A DNA stretch of 64,000 nucleotides from Theobroma cacao (GCF_000208745.1 NC_030859.1:6517820-6581819), one strand, 5' to 3'. Counted from the first letter of the stretch, positions 11,396 to 23,699 are shown. Notes: generated from the letters alone by a model not told the origin. Program-made: numbers and translations.

Positions 11396-12681
11396 TGTGA
11401 ATCTTGGTGATTTTGTCCTATTTTGTTAACTGGCTTAATGCTCATCCAATGCCTACTAGAAACAGTTTCCTTCTCTTTTGTACTAGATTGATAATCTTAT
11501 TAACATTTATGAATAGATACCAATTTTAAACCGCATTAAGATGATTATGGGGACGATTGACCTGAAGAAGGTGTTTGCACCAACAGCAATTGCAGCGGTA
11601 TGCCAAAATGGTTATATCTGCCGCATCACTGCATCTTCATATATTTCATTTTAGAGCAACTAGTGTTAAGCTACTCAATACCTAGCAGAAAACATGTGTC
11701 TTCTTGTTATTCCTTTTCCCCTTCAGGTTGTCGGGTTTATCACCGGCATAGTCTCTCCAATCAGAAAACTAATGATTGGTGAAAGCGCTCCTCTTCATGC
11801 AATTGATACTTCTGCATATTTGTTGGGGTATGTTTTATTAGGCCTCCTGTTTTTTAGCTTCTGATAAAGTGATTGTACTCTTTTGTATTAAAAAAACATA
11901 TTTCTTACGTGCAGGCAGGCGGCAATTCCATGTATGACTTTGGTACTGGGGGCAAACCTTCTGAGAGGTGCTTCCCTGTTCTGATTCTAAGCTTTAGCAT
12001 GCTTGGTTTTGGTCATTGTAGTTCCACCTTGAATGGTCACAAAAAACATTTCTCTCATCAAGAGATAAAATCATTAAAGCTTGTTCTTGCAGGTCTAAAA
12101 GGATCAAATGCAAGTGTATCTGTCGTTGTTGGAATTCTAGCAGTGAGGAGCATGTTCTTGCCTCTCTTGGGGATTGTTGTCGTTAAAGTTGCAAACCGTT
12201 TCGGCATGGTTGGATCAGATACATTGTATCAATTTGTTCTTATGCTTCAGTATGCCGTTCCGCCTGCAACGGCTGTAGGTATGACAAGCTTATGATTCCC
12301 CATCCAATCTCAATGTCCCCGCTAACGAAATATTGAAAAGCTTTACATTGTAAATGACTTTAGTTACAACTACCTGTCTAGACAGGACAAACTGTAAAAC
12401 TCATCCTATGTTTTTTGAGATGTAATAAGTTAAGCAAAGCTAATATTCTCTTCAGCAGCAAGACAATTTCCATGACCACAGTAGTGAAATTTTTAGTAGC
12501 TGACATTTTGATATAACTGTTTTCTTATTCCTCGTTACTCTGATGAACTTTGGCAGGAACAATAACACAGTTTTTTCAGCTTGGTCAGAGTGAAAGTTCT
12601 GTGATTATGCTATGGTCTTATGCCACGGCTTCATTCTCCCTCACACTTTGGTCAACCTTGTTCATGTGGCTTCTGGCTTGA
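9923..12681 (+). CDS. PILS: PIN-LIKES (PILS) auxin transport facilitator, 10 coding exons, frameshift in exon 2
   Basis: PILS proteins are multi-pass ER membrane carriers that move auxin into the ER lumen and lower nuclear auxin signalling. Coding exons by splice sites and homology: 9923-10057, 10356-10434, 10543-10667, 10744-10865, 11100-11303, 11517-11597, 11727-11827, 11915-11967, 12093-12278, 12557-12681. Translation starts MGFLNLFTVAVMPVLKV; family landmarks include NLAETITFE, WFMPVNIFITF, VIGCCSAG, IMIPAICEE, the loop of exon 5, VFAPTAIAA, and LYQFVLMLQYAVPPA and SVIMLWSYA near the end. Two hydrophobic helix bundles flank a soluble loop (exon 5), as in the family. Full length would be about 403 residues, normal for PILS. 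Every junction keeps phase except exon 2, 79 nt where 80 are needed: IVFYV should run into GPALVAG but one base is missing, giving a stop early in exon 3. It is either a pseudogenised allele or a sequence error. The family member is not certain. Confidence 0.92.
11361..11392. repeat. (TA)n microsatellite in a PILS intron
   Basis: An uninterrupted TA run of about 16 units lies in the intron between coding exons 5 and 6, 57 bp after the donor. It is likely to be length-polymorphic. Confidence 0.95.
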
Positions 12682-12706
12682 TTTGTTGTCAAAGTTTTAT
12701 TCCTCT

Positions 12707-14392
12707 TGTTAGTATATGCCCTTGAGCCAATTAGATTGGTCAAGAAATATATATATTGTCATTTAATGCATACTTAATCGCATAACTATATGTGATAGAG
12801 GTTTTTTTTTATGTTAGTGCAATAATAAAGAGTTATTAAGTACTAATTGGATGAAGCCCATAAAACATAAAGGCCTTGCAAGAGAATTGTAAAGTTGTTA
12901 CAATTATGAGATCACTATGCATCAAAGCCATGTTCCTAAAATTGTTCTTAGTCATTGTATTGTCAAGACAAGGCATTGACAATGCTTAAAGACTAGTACA
13001 TGTTATGCCTCTTTACTTGGGAAGTAAGCAATCGATCTCATAGATTGAAGTATATAGGATACTTGAGGATAACATGTAGGTGCTTATTAAAGAACAAGTT
13101 TACTAAACAGGACCTGTTATGAGAACTCCATTTGGTATTTAACTCAAGTGTCTATGGAAAATGTTCTCATGTGATAGTCTTGCAACCAGTCCTTGGACTT
13201 AAGACACTAGATCATCTTGTATGGGGAATGACATACTTTGATTTCACCCCTATGGATCTGGAATCGACCAGATGCCAAAATAGGATGTTTTTGGGTATGT
13301 CATGATGCATGCGAAGGTGAATGAGTGGTCAAAAAAGAATTCATCACCCCTAGTGATATGAGGGGTTGATGTATCTCACTTGTTCTCAATTCTTGATTAA
13401 CTTGTATAAAGTCTTTGGCAAAAGCATGATGAATTTGAGGAAAGTTAGCTTTCTAAGTTCATAAAGTTAGTTATGAATTATGAGAACTAATATGGAATGT
13501 CATAAGTAAACACCGAGCCATGCTTAATGACATATTTGAGATATTTGATGAAAGGACCGTATTGCACTGAGAGGCTTATCACTAAAAGGCTTTGTCAAAT
13601 TGTTTAATTGATTCTCTAACATTTTGGTGGTCATGATGTATTGCTAGATGTCGCTCATGATCTGTAAATATAAATCAATTATCAAATTGATGTTTGATTA
13701 AGATTTATATTTATTGCCAACATGTTAAAAGTCTAATAGGTCACACACATTAAATGACATGATTGAGATTAAATAAGGATAATTAATTAAGTTGTACTTA
13801 ATTAGAATAGACCAAAATACAGTGAGAAATTAATTAAGTTCACAGAGACTTAATTAAATTAAAATACAACTGTTGTATTGAGGGTTACAACTTAATTTGG
13901 TTATATAAATATATTATGTTAGCAAATTCAAACTCTAAGCCTCTAGCCACTTCTCAGCTGTTTCATAAAAAAAAAATAGTTTTCTTTATCTTATAGAAAT
14001 AAGATTCAGCAAGAATTTTTAATCTTTTTGTTTTGAAAACAAAACTTGCTAGCACAAGTAAAATCCTACTTTTGAGAAAGTCATATTCAGTCATTGTGTG
14101 GATTACTGTTAGAGGCCAAATACTTGTGTGGTTGAAGATTTGACAAATCCTAAAAATGAATAAGCAAATATTTTAGATTTAATTAGCTCTTGATTACGAT
14201 ATTTAGAGTAAGGTATATAACAATTAAACTTATGAGTGTTCATAATTAATTTAAAAGTTACATGAAAAATATAAACATTAATCCTGTAAGATTGGATTGC
14301 TTATCTGATTAAATACTAGTTTATTTTTCAACTGTGCTATAATTTTAATTGTTGATTATTTTCATATTTGATCATGAAGTTGAATCCCAGCA
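12707..14392 (+). mobile_element. Solo LTR with 5-bp target duplication CCTCT, just after PILS
   Basis: The block begins TGTTAGTATATGCCC and ends GAATCCCAGCA, with CCTCT at 12702-12706 and 14393-14397. It is colinear with the reverse complement of 56762-58389, which has its own duplication; shared landmarks include CCTTGCAA and ATGCATCAAAGCC. The TG...CA ends, 5-bp duplication, length (1.69 kb) and lack of coding sequence fit a solo LTR left by recombination between two LTRs. The superfamily is not certain. It begins 25 bp after the PILS stop codon and so may contribute the polyadenylation site. Confidence 0.85.
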
Positions 14393-16120
14393 CCTCTAAC
14401 TTCTGTCACCATATAACATATAACACCGTAAGGCCAAAATAGTAGAAATGTTAGCTTAATTTGTTTTGCTTCGAAGTATGCTGTAGGAGTTTGAAGCTCT
14501 GAGTTTCACAGTGGTGAATTCAATGTGTATCAAGGAATACGAAGACAATCTTTTATTGAGAGTCAAATTTCTAGCTTTGTGTTTGTAATGATATACATAT
14601 AGAAGCAAGGAATTTAAGATAACAAACAAAACAATTAACTATCCTGATTTGGTCATAGACAGGAAAAGGTCCAAACCTCCAGGTTAAAGATTCATTTGTG
14701 CCAATCCTGATTTGGTCGACAACACGTTGAAAACCCATATCCTTTGTCTGTAGGATTGTACAATTCTGGTAAGTTTGATAATCCTAGTCTATTTGAATAT
14801 GAACAGTATCACAAAAGGCTCACCGAATCATTATTTTATCAATCTTTTAGCCACGCTATGTGAATGTTTCAATTAATAACCTTTTTGATGAAATTAATGT
14901 ATTTCTAAACTCAGAGCAAAGAGAGAGAGTTTTTAGCGAGAGAAAATGAGACCAGTAGAGAGAGAAAGCTTTTCACCGTATATTCTACTTGTATTGTTTT
15001 TCCTTTTTAAAGGTATTACATGGGTACAAGAGAGAGAAAAATGTTCACAGCATAACGATAAATCATCCATACTATATGGAAGCTCCAATAGGGCTTTGAC
15101 ACTTGCCATGTAGAGGCTTCAAGAGGAGCTGTGAAACTTGAATAAGGCTTTCAACAAGATTACTAAATTTTGGCACGCGGATCTTAAAGGAGAGTTGTGA
15201 TGCATTTAGTGAGTGGGCGGCATCTTGAAGGGTATACATTGAGCGAACCGTATGGGTAGACCCTCTTGAATTATTAAAAGCAACAGTTTAGAATAGAAGA
15301 ATCACTAGTACAGAAGTAATTTTTTTTTTTAGTTTTTTTAAATTATTTATTAATTTTAAAAACAAATAATTCCCTAATATGCCATTCTAATGGAAAGATT
15401 TGGACAATAACTGGCATGTCAACCAAGCAAAACATAAAGAACTTCCTACAAAGAGCAAGAAAAGAATAGAACACATCAGCAAAAGAATTATAAAACCATA
15501 AAAATGAAAGAATTTTCATATTGTTGTTTTGAATTGCCTTGGATTTAATTAAATAAATGGAAATGTCTGTGTTAAGTTGTACAAAGAGTACAAGAATCAA
15601 GAAAGAATTATAAGATAAAGTAGAAGAACAGTGAAAATATTATAAGCAATTAATCTTATCCTGTTTCTTTTTTTAAATGAAGTAGACTAAAATGTTAGGT
15701 TATAGGTACACAATGAACCCATTTTGATTTTAGCATGAAAGGTACATAATCATCAGTTACATTGCCAAGAGAATGTGAAGGCCATGAATCCAATGGAGCC
15801 AAGGGTTTGGGGAAGGTTTTGGTTTCCCATGTAAATTAGAAGCAATGAGAAGTGTCTATTTTTTTTTTTGGGGGGGGGGGGGGTGGGGCGGGGGGAATGG
15901 AGGGAAAGTTTATGGGCTGAACACAGTGCATGGCTATACTTTGTATTTTGTAATAGCATGTCATAAAAATTCAACCATATCCAGCCTCAATGAGAGGTAA
16001 AGCGGGTCTATTTTTTATAAAGCTCAACTAAGGCCTTATGTTCCTTACAAATGATCATGATATTGGTTTGCATTTTCACATCACACCTCAAACAATTTGT
16101 ATATGTAATTTTAACTATAG
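14393..16120. other. Unassigned intergenic stretch with a possible old LTR fragment
   Basis: No gene is recognised. Around 14930-15260 the - strand resembles a copia LTR transcript start region (CTCTCTC tracts, TTGTATTACC-like sequence), but no partner repeat or coding part is near, so this is weak. A poly-T/poly-G run lies at 15859-15895. Confidence 0.35.
15870..15895. repeat. Guanine-rich tract
   Basis: Fourteen consecutive G are followed by TGGGGCGGGGGG, directly after eleven T. The four-run composition could form a G-quadruplex, and is also a known place for sequencing error. Confidence 0.9.
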
Positions 16121-16125
16121 CAACT

Positions 16126-19100
16126 TGTGAAATACCCCATACTTTGATATGGTGATAAATAAAGTTGATCAAATGCAAATTGAGGTCAATTAAAATGTTT
16201 AGAAGTGATAAAAGATGAAAGGAGTAGTTTAGGATAAAATGTTTCGCAAGTGAGAAAATAATAATAAAATAATAATAATTTTATCGGAGGAGAATTTGTG
16301 AGATAAAAGGCGATTTGGAAGTCAAGTGAGGCATAATAAGGTATTTTGGTACCAAGGAGACAAGATAAATTTTTAGAATAAAATAATATTAAAATATTAA
16401 TATTTAGCCGGATGTCGAAGTCAATCAAGAAGGAGGATCATATGGTTGATCCAAGTGGGGGAGAAGATGACAAGCCCGACTCTACAGAAATATTTGTGAT
16501 GACATACATGTGTCGATAGCATGTTTACATGCTAAGAGAGTCTTGAAAAATTTACAAAAGTCGGTATTGTACCTAGAGGTACAATAAAGTTGATTTAAAC
16601 CTTGAACTAGATCAAATAGAGAATTTACAATGAAATTAAGAATTTTAAAGTCCCAGAATGGGTTAATATGGTGATTCGGAGTTCGAGGATCAATTTGGAG
16701 TCAAATTGGAATTTTCGCTATCTAGGGGCAAAATGGTCATTTGCCACCTGGGGACAAAATGGGAATTTTAGAAAAGATTTTTTTGACCCCATTTGACTTA
16801 TTGGAGTATAATTTGACTTATTGAAGTATGATTTGAGGTTTAGAAGTGAAAAATTTTAATTTCGGTATAATTTGGAGTATAGGGGTAAAATGGTAATTTT
16901 GCCACCTCAGGGGCAAAATTGTAATTTTCCACCACCAGGATATTTTTTCCAGCACATGGTCTTCCTTTGTCTTCATCTTTGACCCTTGACTAAACATGTG
17001 GTGGAGATAAAATGTTTAAATTTTTAAAATTTTAAAAACGGGCCAATGACATGATGCCATGTGTCATGCCTTTATTAATTTATTATTTTCCTTTTTAAAA
17101 GGCACAAAATCAGCCCATCTTCCACCCCATGGCCGGCCAAACCAGCAAGAAGAGAGAGAAAAAAAAAACAAAACCCTAGAGAGAGAAAATCAAAGAAAAA
17201 GTGTGAATTTTCAAGGAAATTAAGTGAAAAAGGTGAGATTTTTTCTATTAAGCTTGAGTTTTCTTATTCCCAAGCATTTCTCTTTATTTTCCATGATTAA
17301 ATTACATGTTTTCATGATGAATTCAATTCTGAAAAAATGGGTTAGGAGAGAGAAAGTTGTTGGATTTATTTGATTTTAATTTATGTTAGTGTTTTTAGTT
17401 AGTTTAGCATATTTAGAAACAAAACAACAAGAAAAGAATTTATTTTCTCCCCCAACCATTAATGGCTGAATTTACCATGTAGTGAGTGAGGATGAGTTTG
17501 ATTTTATTCTAGGAGAATTGGTTAAGGAATAATGAATTATGAGCCTAGAAAAATAATGGGAATTTTCGGAGCAAAAATACGAATTTTTACCCACTAGGGG
17601 TATTTTCGTAATTTGCTGTTGGGACTGATAATTTGCATCACACTGAGGGACATTAAGTTAATTTGGGTGCAATTGAGGTATAGAAACTGAAAAGAATTAA
17701 ATTGGAGTTTAAACGAACCCGTTAGGAATTTAATCGGGTGATAAGACGAATTAGGCTAATACCGGATTTAGATAGTTACCAGTGCATTTTTGCATTCCAT
17801 ATCATGCATTGGTAGTCCAAATTAGTTTAATTTTGATTTAGTACCAACTTAGTGAAATTCTCGATTTTGTACTGTGTCAAGGTGGTGAGTCCTCCAATAA
17901 AGGCAAGGAAATTGCATCCGAGGACCAGTAGACAGAGTGCTTCGAAAGTCTGCATTCTAGACATAGTGAGTAAACTTATTATCGTCTTAATTATCTAGAG
18001 TAGTTTTATACAACTATGTGATTTTATGAAAAATGGGTTTAAATGGTAAATTGTTATGTTTTAAGGGAAATTGTGATTTTATAAAATGATTTTATAAATT
18101 TTCTGGAAAATCGAATATTGGTTTTGAAAATAGAGTAATTGGAGACTGCTAGTTTGTGTTGCAAATTTATGGTTTTGAATTGAATGGCTTATGACAATAA
18201 ATGAGCATGAATGGCTAAACTGATTTTGGTGTTATAATTATTTATACTGTGTATTCAGCCTTGAGAGGCTAGGTTGCGATAAATTGCCATGTCATGCTAG
18301 AATGAATTTTATTGATTGGTGGATTATATATTAATTATTTACTGCAGAGGGGGTTCCGTGGACCAGCCTATTAGAGGGGCACGGTAAACTCCATTATATT
18401 ATTACCTCGAACGGAGAGGCGCGTAGGGTATCTCCTGGGGTAAAGCTTAGGGTTCACTTCACGCCAAACCACCACGTGAAGGGGAACTCAGCCAACGCCA
18501 AGGAACGGCTGTATTTTTTTCAAACAAAAATATATTTTAAGTGTATACAAAATTTTAACAGCCTTGGCGGACTCGGTTAGATGCCCTGCGCAAGGTATCA
18601 CCGAGTATGAGTTTTGGCACGAGCCAAAGTTTTAAGAAATTCATAAGCCAAGTTGATTACTCGATTTTTATGGATTGATTTTATTTGGTTGAAATGAGTT
18701 GAATGGTAATGAAATTACAGTATGATGATTTATTTTAATTGTCTCCATTTACTCGACTTTAGATAGTTTAGATGGTATCTGTTTACTCACTGGGATTTTA
18801 TAATCTCACCACCCTCATTTCCTCACATTTCAGGCTCAGGGAATTCCGTAGTTAGCTGACTTGAACACGGACCTTCATTTGGACTCGAATCGGTAAAAGC
18901 TGTAGGTTTCCAGCTTCCGATGCATTTTGGATAGATATGGGCCCACGTGTCACTGTAAAAGAAATTTTATGCTTTGGTTATTTGCTTTATAGTATATATG
19001 AATATAATTATCTTTTACGCTATAAGAATTATGTACCGATAGTTTTATGAAAATTATTTTACAAGAAAATAGTTTATTTTATTGAATATTTTTATCATAT

Positions 19101-19450
19101 TCAAATGGTCAAATTTTCACTTCAAATGAACGTTTTAGATACTTAATTTTTTTTTCTTCTCATTAAGTATATATTTTCGGCTTACCTACTATATTTTTAG
19201 CAAGTTTCGAGGTTTTCGACAAAAATGACGAAAATGCCCCTATGAGCTAAAAAAAAAAAATGTTATGTTATGATTTGGAAATGATTTGTAATCCTTCGTA
19301 TTTTGATTATTTGATAACTATTGCTCACCGGGGAAGTGCGAAAGCTGATACGAGAGCCTTGCGAGGTTTTGATCGACATTCGGGGTGAAGAATGTTTGTC
19401 GAGGCTTCGCGGAGGTTGTCACGGGCTCGATGGAGAGTTCCGGGTCGTGA
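16126..19450 (+). mobile_element. Ty3-gypsy solo LTR, about 3.3 kb
   Basis: It begins TGTGAAATACCCCATAC and ends near CCGGGTCGTGACA. CAACT lies immediately before it (16121-16125) and again at 19451-19455, so the 3' boundary is either 19450 (perfect duplication) or 19452 (canonical CA end). Its sequence family is shared with the LTRs at 1-113 and, more distantly, at 62588-64000 and 34607-56276, including the run GTGGGGGAGAAGA near 16455. Gypsy LTR features such as GGGGTTCCGTGG near 18351 and CTCACCGGGGAAGTGCG near 19323 are present. No internal coding region is attached, so it is a solo LTR. The short frame at 19321-19560 is part of it and not a gene. Confidence 0.8.
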
Positions 19451-19558
19451 CAACTTGCATCGTTACTTACCCACTAAAAATTATTAAAATAGAAAAAATT
19501 ATAAAAGCAACTATTAAAACAAGTCTACTGCTAACTGTGTGCAAGACACGAGTTTCTT

Positions 19559-20320
19559 AATAATTCTATGATATAGAGTTATTTGGGTTTAATTTTGATA
19601 GTAGTTTAGCTTAGTTCTTATAATAATGCATAAAAATTAATAAATTTATTTAATTATTTTAAATTAGTTAATTTAGATGAGTCAATCTAATCTTAGTTAA
19701 TTTTATATTTAATTTGGTGTTAATGTGGTTAAGATAGGTTTTTATTGAGTTATTTGTGCTTTTGTAGGTATTTGATGAAAGAAGAATTTTAATGAAAGAA
19801 AAAAAGCCATTTTAAGGTGCAAACTTGTACTGCATGTATTTTGGTATTTCAACCATAACTCTCTCTACAAAACTCCAAATGAAATGATTCTTAGACCATT
19901 GGAAAGATAAGAGAAAAAGACACAAATTTCATGTTTACCACTTTACTCAGTTTGGCATGGAAAATGGTAAAAAATCTTGTTGAAATTAATGCACTACATC
20001 AGTCCTAAAGCAATTATGATTTTTGTTAATTAATTGGACAAAGATGCGACCCACGTAGTCTGATGAGGAAATCCTGATTGGAATTTATTTCTTTCTTTAC
20101 CCAACTTGCCCTAACTTCAAAGCCCTATAAAAATAACTTTTCAGAAGACTTTTAAGGGAAGGAAAAGAAACACCAGATTGACAACTAAGAGTCAAGCCAT
20201 AGAGTCATTGAAGCTAGGAAGAATTTGAAGGATTTAAGAAGATTTAGAGATCAAGAATACAACCTTTAGTTTTTCCTATCTTTTTGTTATTCTCTTATTC
20301 TCTTGGATTTCATTTTTAAT
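19559..20320 (+). repeat. Truncated Athila-type LTR fragment
   Basis: It begins TAATAATTCTATGATATAGAG, close to the start of the LTRs at 41347 and 49149 (TGATAATTCTATTTTATAG). It also shares the block around CTACAAAACTCCAAATGAAATGATTC (19867-19892) and CCATTGGAAAG. A TATAAAAATA sequence at 20126 sits where these LTRs carry their promoter. Homology stops where the copia fragment begins, so the 3' half of the LTR is lost. Confidence 0.7.
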
Positions 20321-20321
20321 G

Positions 20322-20975
20322 TTTAACAAGCTCCCAATCAAACTCTCGTAAGTTAATCCATTTTGTTTCTACTAATCCATCACTTTTACAAAACTAGCTT
20401 CCAAAAGCTAGTGAAGTGTCTACAACTTTACTGTTTTCCATATGAAACCCTTTTAAAAGGGCCTTTGCATATTTTCTTTAGTGAAGATATATGTAATCAA
20501 AGCTTTAATTGAATTCCATACCTAGGAAATAGAATATTTCTCTAAAATATGTCATATCAAATCAAGTCTCATTCGAGTTTTGAAGTCACCCACCATGGAG
20601 CTACTTGGCTCTATAACAAAAAGATTGTCAACATAAAGTGATACTATGGAATTAATTGACCACATTGAAGTTTTTAACATACAAAGTAGGTTAATTGTTG
20701 TTGTAGTTGAATCTTTTATCAATCAAGTAACTGTCATTCCTTAGGTGTGTGCTTAAGTTTGTAAAGAGTTTTCATAAGCCTGTAGACCTTATCTTCATTT
20801 CCATTCTTAACATAACCTTCAGGCTACTCAATGAAAATGTCTTTAATTATGATGCCATTTAAGAAAGCATATTTCATATCCAGGTACCAAATTTTCCAAC
20901 TTTTGCTGATAGATAAGGTTGCTAGAAGCCTTATAGGATCATGTCTTGTTATTGGAGCAAAAGTCTTCATGTAGT
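20322..20975 (-). pseudogene. Ty1-copia reverse transcriptase fragment
   Basis: Read on the - strand from 20975, the sequence gives MKTFAPITRHDPIRLLATLS, LDMKYAFLNGIIIKDIFIE, then PEGYVKNG and KVYRLMKTLYKLKHTPKE, the central copia reverse transcriptase blocks of Tork/SIRE-like elements. The catalytic motif is altered, LYVDN for LYVDD, near 20640. Further on are KYAKALLKGFHMENSK and YESLIGSLL at the far end. Stops and frame changes are present. It is cut at 20975 by an LTR-like sequence and abuts an Athila LTR fragment at 20322. Confidence 0.85.
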
Positions 20976-21300
20976 TGTGAAACCCTAACTTTACATTTAA
21001 GTGTAAGTTGGAAACTTTTTTCCATGTATATATATATATATATATATATATATCTATATCTATATATATATAAATTATGCTATTTCTTTATGAGTTGTTA
21101 CAAGGGATTCCTAAACAAGAGGTCTTTAAATTTCTCTTCAAATAGTGTTTAAATTTATTGAAGGATGATTGTTGAAAGAATGAGAGAAAAAAAGAACCAA
21201 AAGAATGCATTTTTGGAAGTTAAGGTAGCAAGGGTTGATCCTTATGGAAGAAAGGTAGATCTTTGAAGGTTTCAAGACTCATATTTAGCTTTTGGAACAT
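20976..21300 (+). repeat. LTR-like fragment starting TGTGAAACCCTAA
   Basis: The first 13 bases equal those at 28332, and later parts (a GAAGGATGATTGTTGAAAGAATG-like block near 21160) resemble 28465-28500. It interrupts the copia fragment exactly at its start. It carries a (TA)n tract at 21027-21072. Its 3' end and any target duplication could not be found. Confidence 0.5.
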
Positions 21301-21917
21301 GCAGGTTTTCTTTTTTTTTAAAAAAAAAGTAAAAATAGTTCATACCATCCTCTTTGCTTGAACAAGAAAAGATATTGAACTACTTGTGTGCTTCATTATT
21401 CTTTCTTTTTTTTTTTGTGTTAAGTGGTTTTCTTTTGCTTTCATGGTTCAGTTGTTATTTTTCAGCACCCCATTCATCATCCATAAGGGTACCCCAAAGT
21501 TGAGATCTATGGCCAAGACATGCCTTTATAACCTTTACTGTTAATGACACCAACTTCTACCATTGCATTTTTCCTCTCTTTTCCTAGCATGTCTTTTAAT
21601 CGATCCTTACAAATCTTTTCCCATATACATTGAACCATTGCAACCTCTTTTACGTAAAATTATCCTAACATAAAATATTATGATCAGCATCTTTTATATA
21701 TAAGTGAAAACAAACAAATTATTTGTCTAATTCAACAACATAGTTAATACCTCCAAGCTTCTTCAAATTAACTCTTTAACATCATCAAACACTTTCTTCC
21801 ATGTTGGCCACGGACGATTGAAGCGACTTTTGACTATTTTAATAATGGAAGTGGTGACCCTTGTCACTAAGTTAAACATAAGTAAAACAAAAGAAAAGAA
21901 TTCAATAAATTACATTT
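21300..21917. other. Unassigned stretch, probably 3' part of the CACTA element
   Basis: No clear homology. It follows the C-terminal stop of the CACTA gene on the - strand, so it may hold the element's second gene or its 3' flank. The terminal CACTA sequence and sub-terminal repeats were not found. Confidence 0.35.
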
Positions 21918-22138
21918 CTAATGATATCCATCAGAATAAGCAAACTCATGTTCTTCATTTGGAACTTCATTATCATCACCATCATAACTATCATCACTAT
22001 TAGTTTCTTCATCTTCATCTCCTATTTTAGCTCCTCTTTCATTTTCTTCACCTTCTTCTTCATCCTTAATAAATAAATGAACCGCTTCATAATCAATACT
22101 TGCTAGAACTATAGGGATGTCAAGTTCATTTGAGAAAG
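21918..22138 (-). pseudogene. CACTA (En/Spm) transposase locus, acidic C-terminal end
   Basis: The - strand frame reads SNELDIPIVLASIDYEAVHL then a very acidic tail (KDEEEGEENE, DEDEETNSDDSYDGDDNE) and stops at 21918. The frame continues directly from the piece at 27801 if the Athila insertion and one copy of its GAAAG duplication are ignored, so this is the far side of a single interrupted gene. The frame is open across this piece. Acidic tails follow the DUF4216 domain in plant CACTA transposase genes. Confidence 0.75.
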
Positions 22139-23605
22139 TGATGAGTGCATCAAATAAATATATTTAACTTGAGATTAAATGCCTAATTAGTCTAAGTTAG
22201 ACTAGATTTAGGATCAGATTTAGGTGTTTTTATATATTTTATTAGTTTAGTTTAATTTATGTTTAAATGTTTATTTTAAGTTAATAATGTTAGTTTTATT
22301 TTATTTATATTTATGTTTATGTTTTTGTAGGAGTAGGATCAAAAATAATTTCAATTGGTGAAGAAAGGTGCATAATGGATTAGTGCTCTATTTGCATATA
22401 TTTCGATTTCTCAAGCATATCTTGCACTACAGAAGCTAAAATGACATGATTTTTAGACTATTAGAAAGCTAAGAGGCAAGGCAACAACTTTGATGCTTAT
22501 CACTTTGCCCAGTTATGATCGGAAGGTAGTTAAAATCTTTGTCGAAATAAAAGTACTACACCAAAAGAACAAGATTGAGTAGAACCTTTGAGAGCCACGG
22601 CTCTGGAAAATGAGAGCCACAGTGCTCACCGTATTTTCTAGAAAAAAAAAGCTTATGGGATTTTGAAAGCTATTTAAGGGGCCTTTTTCAGAGGTTTTTA
22701 GGAAGAGGCAACAAGCAATTTCTCTGGAGAAAAAGAGCCAAAAACAAAGCAAGAAAGTAAGAGAATTAGAGGGAGAATCAAGATCACAAAGCATCAACTA
22801 TTAGTTTTTTATCTCTACTTTTATGTTTTTCTTATTTTTTTTGACTTGGATTAATGGCTAATTTTCTTTGGATGAAGTTTTTATTAGATATTATGAGCTA
22901 AATTTATTTTTCTAGGATTGCAATTGAACTCACATGTAATCTAAATTTTTAATCTCTTTCTTGCTTACTTTAATGGGATTTGAATTGTTTATTCCAATTT
23001 GTTCTTAATGCTTTTAATTGCTTGGCCACCAATTAAATTGATTTAGGAACCTAAACAAACTTGGGCAAAGGAGTTTAGTGTAGACTAAAATTGGGATAGA
23101 ATATGATCATATTAATTGATTTGTGTATAGGATAGGGATATACGTATAGGCCGTATGTAGCCAGATTAGAGCCTGAACTTAATGAGTCTGTTTTAATTTC
23201 AATTCATGTAGGGATACAGTGTTTTGGTTAAAATATCTATTTTTATAAAATGTGTCAGAAGACCTTTATAAATAATTTAAGATTCTAGGTTAGCAATTCA
23301 ACACATTAAAATAAGTTAAGGAAGGGAGGTAAGATTTAGATGAAGTGTGAGGGATATTGTAATCCTAGGCTTGTTTGATTGGATATTTTCTCAAGTTATT
23401 ATTATTTTGATTTTTCTTGTTGGTTTTAAGTTTAGTTAATTAGTTTTAGTTAATCAATTAATTTTGAGTGTTTGGATAAGACTAATTTGTTCTAATTTTA
23501 GTATGTAGTAAAATTTTAGATCAATTCTCTATGGGATCGATACTCTGCTTGTTAATATATTGTCTATTTGATACGTATACTTGCGTAGTAGAATTTTAAT
23601 TGACA
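22139..23605 (+). repeat. 5' LTR of the 22-kb Athila derivative
   Basis: Starts TGATGAGTGCATCAAATAAAT and ends AATTTTAATTGACA. It matches 26308-27795 along its length with scattered substitutions, and is related over its second half to the LTRs at 41347 and 49149 (shared CTAGGATTGCAATTGAACTC and TTGGCCACCAATTAAATTG). Confidence 0.9.
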
Positions 23606-23611
23606 AGTTTT

Positions 23612-23629
23612 TGGCACCGTTGCCAGTGA
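23612..23629 (+). other. Athila primer binding site
   Basis: TGGCACCGTTGCCAGTGA, 6 bp inside the 5' LTR, is a slightly mutated form of the tRNA-Asp primer site TGGCGCCGTTGCCGGGGA used by Athila elements. Confidence 0.8.
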
Positions 23630-23699
23630 ATTGTTTCTAGAATTTTTACTAATACTTTTGGTTGAGGTGATGAATTATTGTAACTATTAGTGGACATCT

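Noticed and set aside
15753..15974. Open frame of 73 residues on the - strand
   Set aside because: Its proline-lysine stretch is only the translation of the poly-G/T tract; no homology is seen on either side.
19321..19560. Open frame of 79 residues with GC-rich start
   Set aside because: It is the 3' end of the gypsy solo LTR and crosses its boundary into flanking DNA.
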